This document shows, piece by piece, positions 8,311 to 15,906 of a stretch of 64,000 bases of DNA. The position numbers and the translations under genes were made by a program. The notes below the pieces were generated by a model. The model had not been told where the DNA came from and searched no databases. It was given only the letters and a program-made list of their open reading frames with translations. Positions within the stretch are counted from its first letter, which is position 1. Every line of letters begins with the position of its first letter. Source of the stretch: Terriglobales bacterium (GTDB lineage Bacteria; Acidobacteriota; Terriglobia; Terriglobales; Acidobacteriaceae); contig DATMAB010000021.1 of NCBI GenBank assembly GCA_035573675.1, positions 30,950-94,949 of the forward strand, read 5' to 3'.

Positions 8311-8930
8311 TGCCCTCGCGTTCTCTGCAGCTCCAGGATCAGATCGCGCAAGTCGGCGACGGCGATGGGCCCGCGGGGCTGCTGTCGCACCAGACTTGCC
8401 ATGCGTGGGCTGAGCTTCACGCCTTTCTTCACCAACTGCGTTTCCAGATCGCGGAACAGTCCGTGGTTGCCGAAACCGTTCACCGCCACTTCCCGGCCGC
8501 TGCGGTCGCGGAAGATGCGGAACCGTCCCTGCTCCATGCCCGCTGGGCTCGTCAGCCCGTATTGGCTCACCGGGTTCATCAACAGCAGTAGCTCCTGGCC
8601 TTTGCGGTAACCGGCCGCATCCTGCCGATCACGGAAGTCCCAGATGTACTGCCGGAACGTGTACCTCGACCCCGCCTTCCCCTTTAGCGTCTGGGTGACG
8701 TGTAGGGTCACCACAATGGTGTTCAGGTTTGTCAGCTGCGGGTGCTTCTCGACCCGTGCGCTCGCCACGCGGCCGCGTACGATCACGGCCGATCGCCGGG
8801 TCAGTTCGTCCAGGTTTCTGGGAAGTGTAATGGCCCCACGCTGCGCCGCCGCGGTGCCGGCCAGGCACACCAGAACCCACCAGCCCGTCAGGATTCCCCG
8901 TCCAGTTTTCGCGACTAACTTCCGTGCCAT
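8307..8930 (-). CDS. Cassette gene A2: exported ~200-aa protein of unknown function
   Basis: The 207-aa protein has a signal peptide ending GTAAAQ near residue 30. It shares with A1 the blocks RGAIT.PRNL.ELT.R (31-45), TFRQYIWD.RD..DAAGYRKG (about 99-118) and AGMEQGRFRI.RDRSG.EVAVNG.GN (about 137-162). It is less similar after residue 170, where A1 and A2 have diverged. It is the first gene of cassette 2. I do not recognise a catalytic motif. Always being first, ahead of an exported protease, is compatible with an inhibitor, chaperone or propeptide-like partner, but nothing in the sequence proves this. Confidence 0.7.
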   Translation of the reverse strand: MARKLVAKTGRGILTGWWVLVCLAGTAAAQRGAITLPRNLDELTRRSAVIVRGRVASARVEKHPQLTNLNTIVVTLHVTQTLKGKAGSRYTFRQYIWDFRDRQDAAGYRKGQELLLLMNPVSQYGLTSPAGMEQGRFRIFRDRSGREVAVNGFGNHGLFRDLETQLVKKGVKLSPRMASLVRQQPRGPIAVADLRDLILELQRTRGQ

Positions 8931-8978
8931 AGCTCGGTTCTTCCGCGTAACGGGGTTGGATGCGAGGGGAAGTCTTTT

Positions 8979-9007
8979 AGTTTTTTGGCCGGTCGGGCGA
9001 AAGTCAA
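8979..9007 (-). promoter_or_regulatory. Promoter of cassette 2
   Basis: On the minus strand TTGACT (9007-9002) is followed after 17 nt by AAAACT (8984-8979). Spacing, -35 and downstream leader blocks match the cassette 1 promoter. Confidence 0.5.
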
Positions 9008-9131
9008 CCCCGGGCCGCGCGGGCGTCCGGGGACCGGCCTAGACCCGGTCTAGGGAGGCCTACCGCCACCCCCCGACTCGTCTCTGGCCGCTGACGCCTG
9101 ACCACTGACGGCTGCCCGGACGGCTCATTGC

Positions 9132-9137
9132 TACAAT
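9132..9137 (+). promoter_or_regulatory. -10 box of ABC permease gene
   Basis: TACAAT ends 10 nt before the ATG at 9148, so the mRNA should carry at most a few leader bases. It argues against using the ATG at 9136, which overlaps the box. Confidence 0.4.
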
Positions 9138-9147
9138 GGTCTTTCCC

Positions 9148-10257
9148 ATGATGAACAAGATGATTGTCGCCAACCTGGCGCACCGGCCCATCCGGTCCGT
9201 CATCAGCATCGTGGCCATTGCGGTTGAAGTGACGCTGATCCTGGTGATCGTCGGGTTGTCGCTCGGCATCCTGAACGACTCCAAGACCCGCCAGGCCGGC
9301 ATCGGCGCCGATGTGATGGTCCGCCCGCCCGGCTCTTCCGCCCTCATCGGAATCAGCGGCGCGCCCGTCTCCGTCAAGGTGGCCGACGTGCTCGCCAAGG
9401 TGCCGCACGTCGTCGCCGTGGCCCCGGTGGTCACGCAGATTTCCACCGGTGGAGGCAGCGTTGAAGTGCTCTACGGCATCGACCTCGCGAGCTTCGAATC
9501 TATGGGAGGGAAGTTCCACTACATGGCCGGCGGGCCGTTCGAGGGTCCTGACGACATCATCGTAGACGATTTCTTCGCGGCCTCCCGCAATGTCCAAGTG
9601 GGCCAGACCATCGAGGTGCTGAATCACCCCTTCCGCGTGGCAGGCATCGTCGAACACGGCAAGGGCGCGCGCAAGTTCATGCCCATGGCGACGGTGCAGG
9701 AGCTGGTCGGCTCCCAGGGCAAAGCCTCCATCTTCTATCTCAAGCTCGACGATCCGGCGAACGCCGCCGCCGTCGCCGCCGCCATCAAGAAAATCCCCGG
9801 CATGGAGAGCTACGGCGTCCAGTCCATGCGCGAATGGCTCTCGTACATGACGCCCGAGAACCTGCCCGGCTTCTCCACCTTCATCCGTGTGGTCATCGGA
9901 GTGGCCGTCTGTATTGGATTCATCGTCATCTTTCAGTCCATGTACACCGCGGTGATGGAGCGCACGCGCGAGATCGGCATCCTCAAATCGATGGGCGCCT
10001 CCAGAGGCTACATCGTCAACGTCATCGTGCGCGAGACGTTGCTCCTGGCGCTGGCCGGGGTCGGGGTAGGCATCCTGCTCAGCTTTGCCGCCAAGGAAGG
10101 TATCCTGAAGGCCTTCCCAACCCTGCGCGTGGAGATCGCCGCCGGGTGGGTGCTGCGCGCCACCATCATTGCGCTGGCCGGCTCCGTGCTCGGCGCGCTC
10201 TATCCCGCCATCAAGGCCGCTCAGAAGGACCCCGTCGAAGCTTTGGCCTATGAGTGA
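9148..10257 (+). CDS. MacB/FtsX-type ABC transporter permease
   Basis: This protein of about 369 aa has one TM near the N-terminus (about 16-40), a large periplasmic MacB_PCD domain, and an FtsX domain with three TMs at the C-terminus (about 250-365). It includes the coupling-helix signature MERTREIGILKSMGASRGYI, which contacts the ATPase, and ends PAIKAAQKDPVEALAYE, the typical terminus of this family. It is a type VII ABC permease used for lipoprotein or peptide export, or mechanotransmission. The partner ATPase gene is not next to it in this window. ATG 9148 or 9151 is preferred, given the -10 box at 9132. Confidence 0.85.
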   Translation: MMNKMIVANLAHRPIRSVISIVAIAVEVTLILVIVGLSLGILNDSKTRQAGIGADVMVRPPGSSALIGISGAPVSVKVADVLAKVPHVVAVAPVVTQISTGGGSVEVLYGIDLASFESMGGKFHYMAGGPFEGPDDIIVDDFFAASRNVQVGQTIEVLNHPFRVAGIVEHGKGARKFMPMATVQELVGSQGKASIFYLKLDDPANAAAVAAAIKKIPGMESYGVQSMREWLSYMTPENLPGFSTFIRVVIGVAVCIGFIVIFQSMYTAVMERTREIGILKSMGASRGYIVNVIVRETLLLALAGVGVGILLSFAAKEGILKAFPTLRVEIAAGWVLRATIIALAGSVLGALYPAIKAAQKDPVEALAYE

Positions 10258-10359
10258 GATTCGGGAAACCGGAATGCCATCCTGCTCACGAGCAAGATTG
10301 CGCAACTTGGCCGGGGTTTGGTTGATAGCGGTTGGCTGTCGAACTGAGCGCCTCGTTCA

Positions 10360-10388
10360 TTGACAATCGTTCAGTCCTCCCTTATTCT
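10360..10388 (+). promoter_or_regulatory. Strong sigma70-type promoter for rplM-rpsI
   Basis: TTGACA (10360-10365), 17-nt spacer, TATTCT (10383-10388). The leader is about 65 nt and carries GGGAGAG 5 nt before the rplM ATG. Long ribosomal-protein leaders often mediate feedback, but no known motif is recognised here. Confidence 0.75.
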
Positions 10389-10458
10389 TAAACCTTTGGC
10401 AGTGCGGCAGTTCCCGCCTTGAGCGGTCTTCTTTTCACTAGCTCTTGGGAGAGTTTGT

Positions 10459-10899
10459 ATGGCAACCCATTTCCCCGGTGCCGGGGAAATTGCGCGTAAG
10501 TGGTACGTCGTGGACGCCGAGGGCGAGACCCTCGGGCGCCTGGCCAGCCGTGTGGCCCGCATCCTCAACGGCAAGAACAACCCGTCGTACACGCCGTTCC
10601 TCGATACCGGCGATCACGTCATCGTGGTCAACGCCGCCAAAGTGCGCGTCACCGGCATGAAGCCGGAGAAAAAGACCTATTACCGCTACTCCGGCTATCC
10701 GGGTGGCATCAAGGCGGAGAGTTTCCGCAAGCGCGCTGCGCGCCGGCCGGAAGTGGTGGTGCGCGACGCCATCGTCGGCATGCTGCCGCACACCAAGCTG
10801 GGCCGTCAGATGGCTCGCAAGCTGCGCGTGTACGCCGGTGACAAGCACCCCCATCAGGCGCAGCAGCCGGAAACCCTGGCGCAGGCTAAGAGAGCTTAG
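10459..10899 (+). CDS. rplM: 50S ribosomal protein L13
   Basis: The 146-aa protein is the usual length. It shows the L13 blocks [20 protein letters not shown], the [18 protein letters not shown] region, [26 protein letters not shown], and [20 protein letters not shown] with [18 protein letters not shown]. It is an early-assembly protein of the large subunit. It is followed after 83 bp by rpsI, the near-universal L13-S9 operon. A GGGAGAG ribosome-binding site precedes it. Confidence 0.98.
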   Translation: MATHFPGAGEIARKWYVVDAEGETLGRLASRVARILNGKNNPSYTPFLDTGDHVIVVNAAKVRVTGMKPEKKTYYRYSGYPGGIKAESFRKRAARRPEVVVRDAIVGMLPHTKLGRQMARKLRVYAGDKHPHQAQQPETLAQAKRA

Positions 10900-10911
10900 G
10901 AGTTGCAAGTC

Positions 10912-10929
10912 GCGGCCGTTTGCGGCCGC
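10912..10929 (+). terminator. rplM-rpsI intergenic hairpin
   Basis: GCGGCCG, loop TTTG, CGGCCGC: a 7-bp GC stem without a following T-run. It may attenuate transcription or be an RNA processing site between rplM and rpsI rather than a true terminator. Confidence 0.35.
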
Positions 10930-10952
10930 ACATCTTTGTGCGAAAGGCTTTA

Positions 10953-10980
10953 AGCTGAAGCTGATTGCTGATAGCTGATC
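10953..10980 (+). repeat. Heptamer-iterated repeat just before rpsI
   Basis: About four 7-bp units of the type AGCTGAT/TGCTGAT end 2 bp before the rpsI ATG and occupy the place where a ribosome-binding site would be. No Shine-Dalgarno is visible there. Confidence 0.5.
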
Positions 10981-10982
10981 CT

Positions 10983-11378
10983 ATGGCAGAACTTATTCAG
11001 TACTACGGAACGGGACGGCGGAAATCGAGCGTGGCTCGCGTGTTCCTGCGCCCCGGCAACGGCGGATTCGTGGTGAACGGCCGCCCCTTCGAGCAGTATT
11101 TCGTCACCGAGGGCCAGCGCGTGCAGGCCAAGCAGCCCCTGGCTACCACGGAGACCGGCGCCACGTTCGACGTGGTGGCCAATGTTTCCGGCGGCGGCGT
11201 CAACGGGCAGGCAGGCGCGGTCAGGCTGGGCGTGGCCCGGGCGCTGCTCCAGTTCAATGCCGAGTTGCGCGCCAAGCTGAAGGCGGAAGGACTGCTGTCG
11301 CGCGACTCCCGCATCAAGGAACGCAAGAAGTACGGCCAAAAAGGCGCGCGTAAGCGCTTCCAGTACTCGAAGCGGTAG
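10983..11378 (+). CDS. rpsI: 30S ribosomal protein S9
   Basis: The 131-aa protein shows the S9 landmarks [19 protein letters not shown] at the N-terminus, [19 protein letters not shown] in the middle, and the basic C-terminus [22 protein letters not shown], whose last residues reach the P-site tRNA anticodon. Start ATG 10983 is chosen because S9 begins [13 protein letters not shown]. It is the second gene of the L13-S9 operon. It lacks an obvious Shine-Dalgarno because a heptamer repeat fills the upstream 30 bp. Confidence 0.98.
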   Translation: MAELIQYYGTGRRKSSVARVFLRPGNGGFVVNGRPFEQYFVTEGQRVQAKQPLATTETGATFDVVANVSGGGVNGQAGAVRLGVARALLQFNAELRAKLKAEGLLSRDSRIKERKKYGQKGARKRFQYSKR

Positions 11379-11380
11379 GC

Positions 11381-11452
11381 ACGGTTTCTCGTTTTTCGTT
11401 TCTGGTTTCTCGTGGTTGGCTGGCAACTGACAACTGACCACTGGCAACTGTT
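11381..11452 (+). repeat. Two heptamer-iterated repeat types between rpsI and rpsB
   Basis: A TTTCTCG/TTTCTGG-type block (11384-11412) is followed by ACTGACA-ACTGACC-ACTGGCA-ACTG (about 11426-11450), period 7. The second block ends just upstream of the rpsB -10 (TACAAT, 11455-11460), so it occupies the -35 region. A close copy of the second block lies at 22708-22737. Confidence 0.6.
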
Positions 11453-11454
11453 TC

Positions 11455-11460
11455 TACAAT
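11455..11460 (+). promoter_or_regulatory. rpsB -10 box
   Basis: TACAAT. The resulting leader of about 83 nt contains a short ACCGGCTTCGGCCG hairpin near 11503-11517 and a strong GGAGG at 11541-11545, 4 nt before the TTG start of rpsB. Confidence 0.45.
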
Positions 11461-11549
11461 CTTCCCCGGCGCCCGCGAGGCGGCGGGGCATCAATCCTGA
11501 CCGACCGGCTTCGGCCGCCGCGAAGGATGCAGACCACTGAGGAGGTCGA

Positions 11550-12434
<885 letters not shown>

Positions 12435-12458
12435 GGGACGGGTTCGACAAGTTCACAC

Positions 12459-12480
12459 GACCCGCGCGCGGGCGCGGGTC
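12459..12480 (+). terminator. rpsB-tsf intergenic hairpin
   Basis: GACCCGCG, 6-nt loop, CGCGGGTC: a perfect 8-bp stem. The following bases (GATTCGTCTC) are not a T-run, so this is a candidate attenuator or processing site that would lower tsf relative to rpsB. Confidence 0.4.
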
Positions 12481-12519
12481 GATTCGTCTCTACCACGCAT
12501 CTAAGCAGCGAAAGGATTT

Positions 12520-13188
12520 GTGCTTACCATGGGTTCCACTGCCGTGAACATTTCCGCCGCACAAGTGAAGGAGCTCCGGGAGAAGACCGGCGCTCCCATG
12601 ATGGACTGCAAGCAGGCCCTCGCCGAGGCCAAGGGCGACCTGGAACAGGCCGTCATCCTGTTGCGCAAGAAGGGCATCGCCACCGCCGCCAAGAAAGCGA
12701 CGCGCGCCGCCACCGAAGGCTCGGTGGCGAGCTACATCCATGCCGGCGGCAAGATCGGCGTGCTGGTCGAGGTGAACTGCGAGAGCGACTTCGTCGCCGC
12801 CACCGCCGACTTCAAGGAGCTGGTGCACGATATCGCCATGCACATCGCCGCCAGCGATCCCAAGTTCATCCGCAAGGAGGACGTGACGCCCGAGGCCTAC
12901 GAGCGCGAGAAGGATATCTACCGCGAACAGGCCAAGGCCACCGGCAAGCCCGCCCCGGTCATCGAGAAGATCGTCGAGGGCAAGATGGCGAAGTTCTACG
13001 AGGAGGTCTGCCTCTACGAGCAGCCCTTCATCAAGGACCAGGGCATCACCGTCTACCAGCTCATCGCGTCGAAGATCGGCAAGCTGGGGGAGAATATCGC
13101 CGTGCGTCGCTTCGCCCGCTTCAAGGTCGGCGAAGGCACTCAGACCTTCGCCGTCTCCAAGCCGCCGGCTGAGAGCGGAGCGAAGTAG
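12520..13188 (+). CDS. tsf: Elongation factor Ts
   Basis: The protein is 222 aa from GTG 12520, or 219 aa from ATG 12529. EF-Ts is the nucleotide exchange factor for EF-Tu. The N-terminal UBA-like segment [21 protein letters not shown] is followed by [21 protein letters not shown], then the core [19 protein letters not shown] (contains the EF-Tu-contacting DFV) and the dimerisation part. This is the short form common outside Gammaproteobacteria. AAAGGA at 12511-12516 lies 3 nt from the GTG and 12 nt from the ATG, so neither start is ideal. Confidence 0.97.
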   Translation: MLTMGSTAVNISAAQVKELREKTGAPMMDCKQALAEAKGDLEQAVILLRKKGIATAAKKATRAATEGSVASYIHAGGKIGVLVEVNCESDFVAATADFKELVHDIAMHIAASDPKFIRKEDVTPEAYEREKDIYREQAKATGKPAPVIEKIVEGKMAKFYEEVCLYEQPFIKDQGITVYQLIASKIGKLGENIAVRRFARFKVGEGTQTFAVSKPPAESGAK

Positions 13189-13272
13189 CTCCAGCCGCCC
13201 GAGTGCGGCAGTTTGTCCCTCACCGCTTGCCTTTTGAATCGTCCGCTGTCTTAATGGCTCGGGGAGAGTGCA

Positions 13273-14241
13273 ATGAAACCGAAGACGCTGCTCCTGGCGG
13301 TCCTTTCATGTCTTTCTGCCTACGCCCTCTACGCAGGCGCTGCTGACCCCGCATCCGAGGCACCCCAGTACACCGCCGAGGGCAAGTTAGTGCGTCCCTC
13401 GAACTACCGGGAGTGGGTCTACCTTTCCACCGGGCTGGGCATGAACTACGGGCCGGCGGCCGACGGCGATCATCCCATGTTCACCAACGTCTTCGTCACG
13501 CCGGCGGCCTATCGCGCGTTCCTGTCCACCGGAAAGTGGCCGGACAAGACCATGTTCGCGCTCGAGATCTATCATCCCGCCACCGGCTCCATCAACAAGA
13601 GCGGTTATTACCAGGGCGACTTCGTCTCGCTCGAAGCAGCGGTGAAGGACGAAGCGCGCAATCCCGACGTCTGGGCCTACTACAACCTCGGCCTCGACCG
13701 TCCCTCCGCCGAGCCCTTTCCCCGCGCCGCTTGCTGGCGCTGCCACAACGAGCACGGCGCGGTGGAGAACACCTTCGTCCAGTTCTATCCGCAGCTCCTG
13801 GAGGTCGCCGTTCGCAAGGGGACGGTGAAGCCCGACGCGGACTTCCCGCCCACCGCCGGCCTGATGTTCAATCTCATCTCCGAGCAAGGCTGGACGAAAG
13901 CGGAGGCGCAGTTCCTCGAGCATCGCCGCCGCCATCCGGAGGCGGCCGTGTTCCGGGAGGATGGGCTGAACGGCCTGGGTTACCGGCTGCTGAACGCCCG
14001 GCGCAACCAGGATGCGATCGCCGTCTTTTCTCTTGCCACCCGCGAGTTCCCGCAATCCGCCAATGCCTTTGATAGCCTGGCAGACGCCTACGAGCAGAGC
14101 GGCAACCGCGAGCAGGCACTCACCGCCGCGCAGAAGTCGCTGGCGCTGGCGCTGGCTGCCAGGGACATGGACGCGAACCTGCAGGCACAGATCGTGCGCG
14201 CCGCGCAGGAGCGCATCGCCCGCCTCAACAAGACGAAATAA
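13273..14241 (+). CDS. Cytochrome P460 domain-TPR fusion, exported
   Basis: The 322-aa protein has a signal peptide (1-23). A cytochrome P460 family domain (about 35-185) carries the haem c attachment motif CWRCH (154-158), plus [13 protein letters not shown] and [12 protein letters not shown], which match this family. P460 proteins are periplasmic c-type haem enzymes; some oxidise hydroxylamine, others have no known substrate. The C-terminal third (about 195-320) has two to three TPR-like helical pairs. The gene sits inside the usually contiguous rpsB-tsf-pyrH-frr order, 84 bp after tsf, with its own GGGGAGAG site. The fusion and location are unusual; a redox or stress role is inference. Confidence 0.75.
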   Translation: MKPKTLLLAVLSCLSAYALYAGAADPASEAPQYTAEGKLVRPSNYREWVYLSTGLGMNYGPAADGDHPMFTNVFVTPAAYRAFLSTGKWPDKTMFALEIYHPATGSINKSGYYQGDFVSLEAAVKDEARNPDVWAYYNLGLDRPSAEPFPRAACWRCHNEHGAVENTFVQFYPQLLEVAVRKGTVKPDADFPPTAGLMFNLISEQGWTKAEAQFLEHRRRHPEAAVFREDGLNGLGYRLLNARRNQDAIAVFSLATREFPQSANAFDSLADAYEQSGNREQALTAAQKSLALALAARDMDANLQAQIVRAAQERIARLNKTK

Positions 14242-14292
14242 GCTCGCGAAGAAGCCCGGCTTCCTCGCGACCTCCGGTCACGCGCGGATTGA

Positions 14293-14298
14293 TATACT
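14293..14298 (+). promoter_or_regulatory. pyrH -10 box, predicted leaderless start
   Basis: TATACT ends exactly 7 nt before the pyrH ATG at 14306. It suggests pyrH-frr is transcribed from its own start and not only from rpsB-tsf. Confidence 0.5.
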
Positions 14299-14305
14299 GC
14301 TGGGG

Positions 14306-15019
14306 ATGCCCGCCGTCTTCCGTCGTGTTCTGCTCAAGCTCTCCGGTGAAGCCCTCGCCGGCAACCAGGCGTTTGGCGTCGAGCCGGCGCGCGTGGAACA
14401 GATCGCCAGCGAGCTCCAGGACGCCAAGACCATGGACGTCGAGCTGGCCGTCGTGGTGGGCGGCGGCAACTTCTTCCGCGGCGTGGCGGAACAGGCCCGC
14501 GACATGGACCGCGTGGCCGCCGACCACATGGGCATGCTGGCCACCGTCATCAACGCTCTCGCTTTGCAGGACGCTCTGGAGAAGCGCGGCGTCTATACCC
14601 GCGTGATGTCCGCCATCGAAATGAACCAGGTGGCCGAGCCCTTCATCCGCCGCCGCGCCATCCGCCACCTGGAAAAAGGCCGCCTGGTCATCTTCGCCGC
14701 CGGCACCGGCAACCCGTATTTTTCCACCGATACCGCCGCCTCCCTGCGCGCCATGGAGATCAAGGCCGACGTCATCCTCAAGGCCACCAAGGTGGACGGC
14801 ATCTACGACGCCGACCCCGTCCTGGTGAAGGACGCCCGCATGTTCGACACCATCTCGTACCTGGACGTGCTGAAGAAAGGCCTCAAAGTGATGGACTCCA
14901 CCGCCATCACCCTGTGCCGCGACAACAACCTGCCTATCATCGTCTTTAACCTCAACCGACCCGGGAACATCCGCCGCGTTCTCTCCGGGGAAAAGGTAGG
15001 CTCCCTGGTCAGCCAGTAG
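14306..15019 (+). CDS. pyrH: Uridylate kinase (UMP kinase)
   Basis: The 237-aa bacterial hexameric UMP kinase phosphorylates UMP to UDP. Visible motifs: the N-terminal phosphate-binding [24 protein letters not shown] (about 48-58), [17 protein letters not shown] (UMP binding), [20 protein letters not shown] (about 131-150), [13 protein letters not shown] and the allosteric/ATP region [15 protein letters not shown]. The length is typical. ATG 14306 is preferred because the protein starts at [15 protein letters not shown] and the -10 box sits directly upstream. frr follows after 95 bp. Confidence 0.97.
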   Translation: MPAVFRRVLLKLSGEALAGNQAFGVEPARVEQIASELQDAKTMDVELAVVVGGGNFFRGVAEQARDMDRVAADHMGMLATVINALALQDALEKRGVYTRVMSAIEMNQVAEPFIRRRAIRHLEKGRLVIFAAGTGNPYFSTDTAASLRAMEIKADVILKATKVDGIYDADPVLVKDARMFDTISYLDVLKKGLKVMDSTAITLCRDNNLPIIVFNLNRPGNIRRVLSGEKVGSLVSQ

Positions 15020-15087
15020 AGCGTACGGCGCAGCGTTTCCTTGTCGGTTCCGCAGGATCGTTGTTAATCCGTGGCTGGTCTTTCATT

Positions 15088-15093
15088 TATAAT
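15088..15093 (+). promoter_or_regulatory. frr -10 box
   Basis: A perfect TATAAT, followed by a leader of about 15 nt carrying GGAG at 15105-15108, 6 nt before the frr ATG. No good -35 at 16-18 nt. Confidence 0.45.
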
Positions 15094-15114
15094 CAGCGGC
15101 TTTCGGAGCACAAC

Positions 15115-15705
15115 ATGGCTCAATCCACAATGGCCTCCGTTCCGGCGCTCAAGGACGTCTTCGTGCAAGTGCGCACCCGCATGGACAAGGCCGTCGAAGA
15201 CTTCCGCCGGGAACTGGCCGCCACTCGCACCGGCCGCGCCAACGTGCACATGCTCGACCCGGTGCGGGTCGAGTTGTATGGCTCGCAGATGGCCCTGAAT
15301 CAGGTCGCCCAGATCCACGCGCCGGAGGCCCAGCTTCTCACCGTACAGCCCTTCGATCCCACCTCGCTGGCGGTCATCGAGAAGGCCATCCGCACTGCTG
15401 ACCTCGGCCTGAACCCCATGAGCGACGGCAAGCTCATCCGGGTTCCCGTGCCGCCGCTCACCGAGGAGCGCCGCAAGGACCTGGTGAAGCACCTGCACAA
15501 GGTGCTGGAGGACCACCGCACCGCGGTGCGCAACATCCGCCGCGACGGCAACGAACTCGTCAAGAAGGCGCTCAAGGACAAGAAGATCAGCGAGGACGAA
15601 GAGCGCCGCGCCCACGACGAGATCCAGAAGCTCACCGACGAAGAGATCAAGAAGATGGAGGAGATGAGCAAGACCAAGGAGAAGGAGATCCTTCAGGTGG
15701 GCTAG
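15115..15705 (+). CDS. frr: Ribosome recycling factor
   Basis: The 196-aa protein is slightly longer than the usual 185 because of an N-terminal extension. RRF and EF-G split the post-termination ribosome. Helical domain I and the hinge are recognisable: LAATRTGRANVHMLD (about 42-56), then VELYGSQMALNQVAQIHAPEAQLLTVQPFD, LNPMSDGKLIRVPVPPLTEERR, and the long C-terminal helix with VRNIRRDGNELVKK. The ATG at 15115 is set by GGAG. It is downstream of pyrH as in most bacteria. Confidence 0.98.
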   Translation: MAQSTMASVPALKDVFVQVRTRMDKAVEDFRRELAATRTGRANVHMLDPVRVELYGSQMALNQVAQIHAPEAQLLTVQPFDPTSLAVIEKAIRTADLGLNPMSDGKLIRVPVPPLTEERRKDLVKHLHKVLEDHRTAVRNIRRDGNELVKKALKDKKISEDEERRAHDEIQKLTDEEIKKMEEMSKTKEKEILQVG

Positions 15706-15812
15706 CATCGGGAACCACGAGCTGCGAGCGATCTCCTTGACCAAGCGTTTCGTCCCTCACAACGCGGTGCATCCCGTAACCCGTGGTTCTGGCCTGAGCA
15801 TCCAAGATTCCG

Positions 15813-15818
15813 TATAAT
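15813..15818 (+). promoter_or_regulatory. bamA -10 box
   Basis: TATAAT about 89 nt upstream of the likely TTG start of bamA, no clear -35. The leader is about 80 nt. Confidence 0.4.
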
Positions 15819-15906
15819 GAGCGGCTTCGGAACTCCATGCAGGGGTTGACCTATTTCTCCCATTCCTGACAACAGAGCGATCCCTGCAGGCGCCGGTAAT
15901 CGCTCT

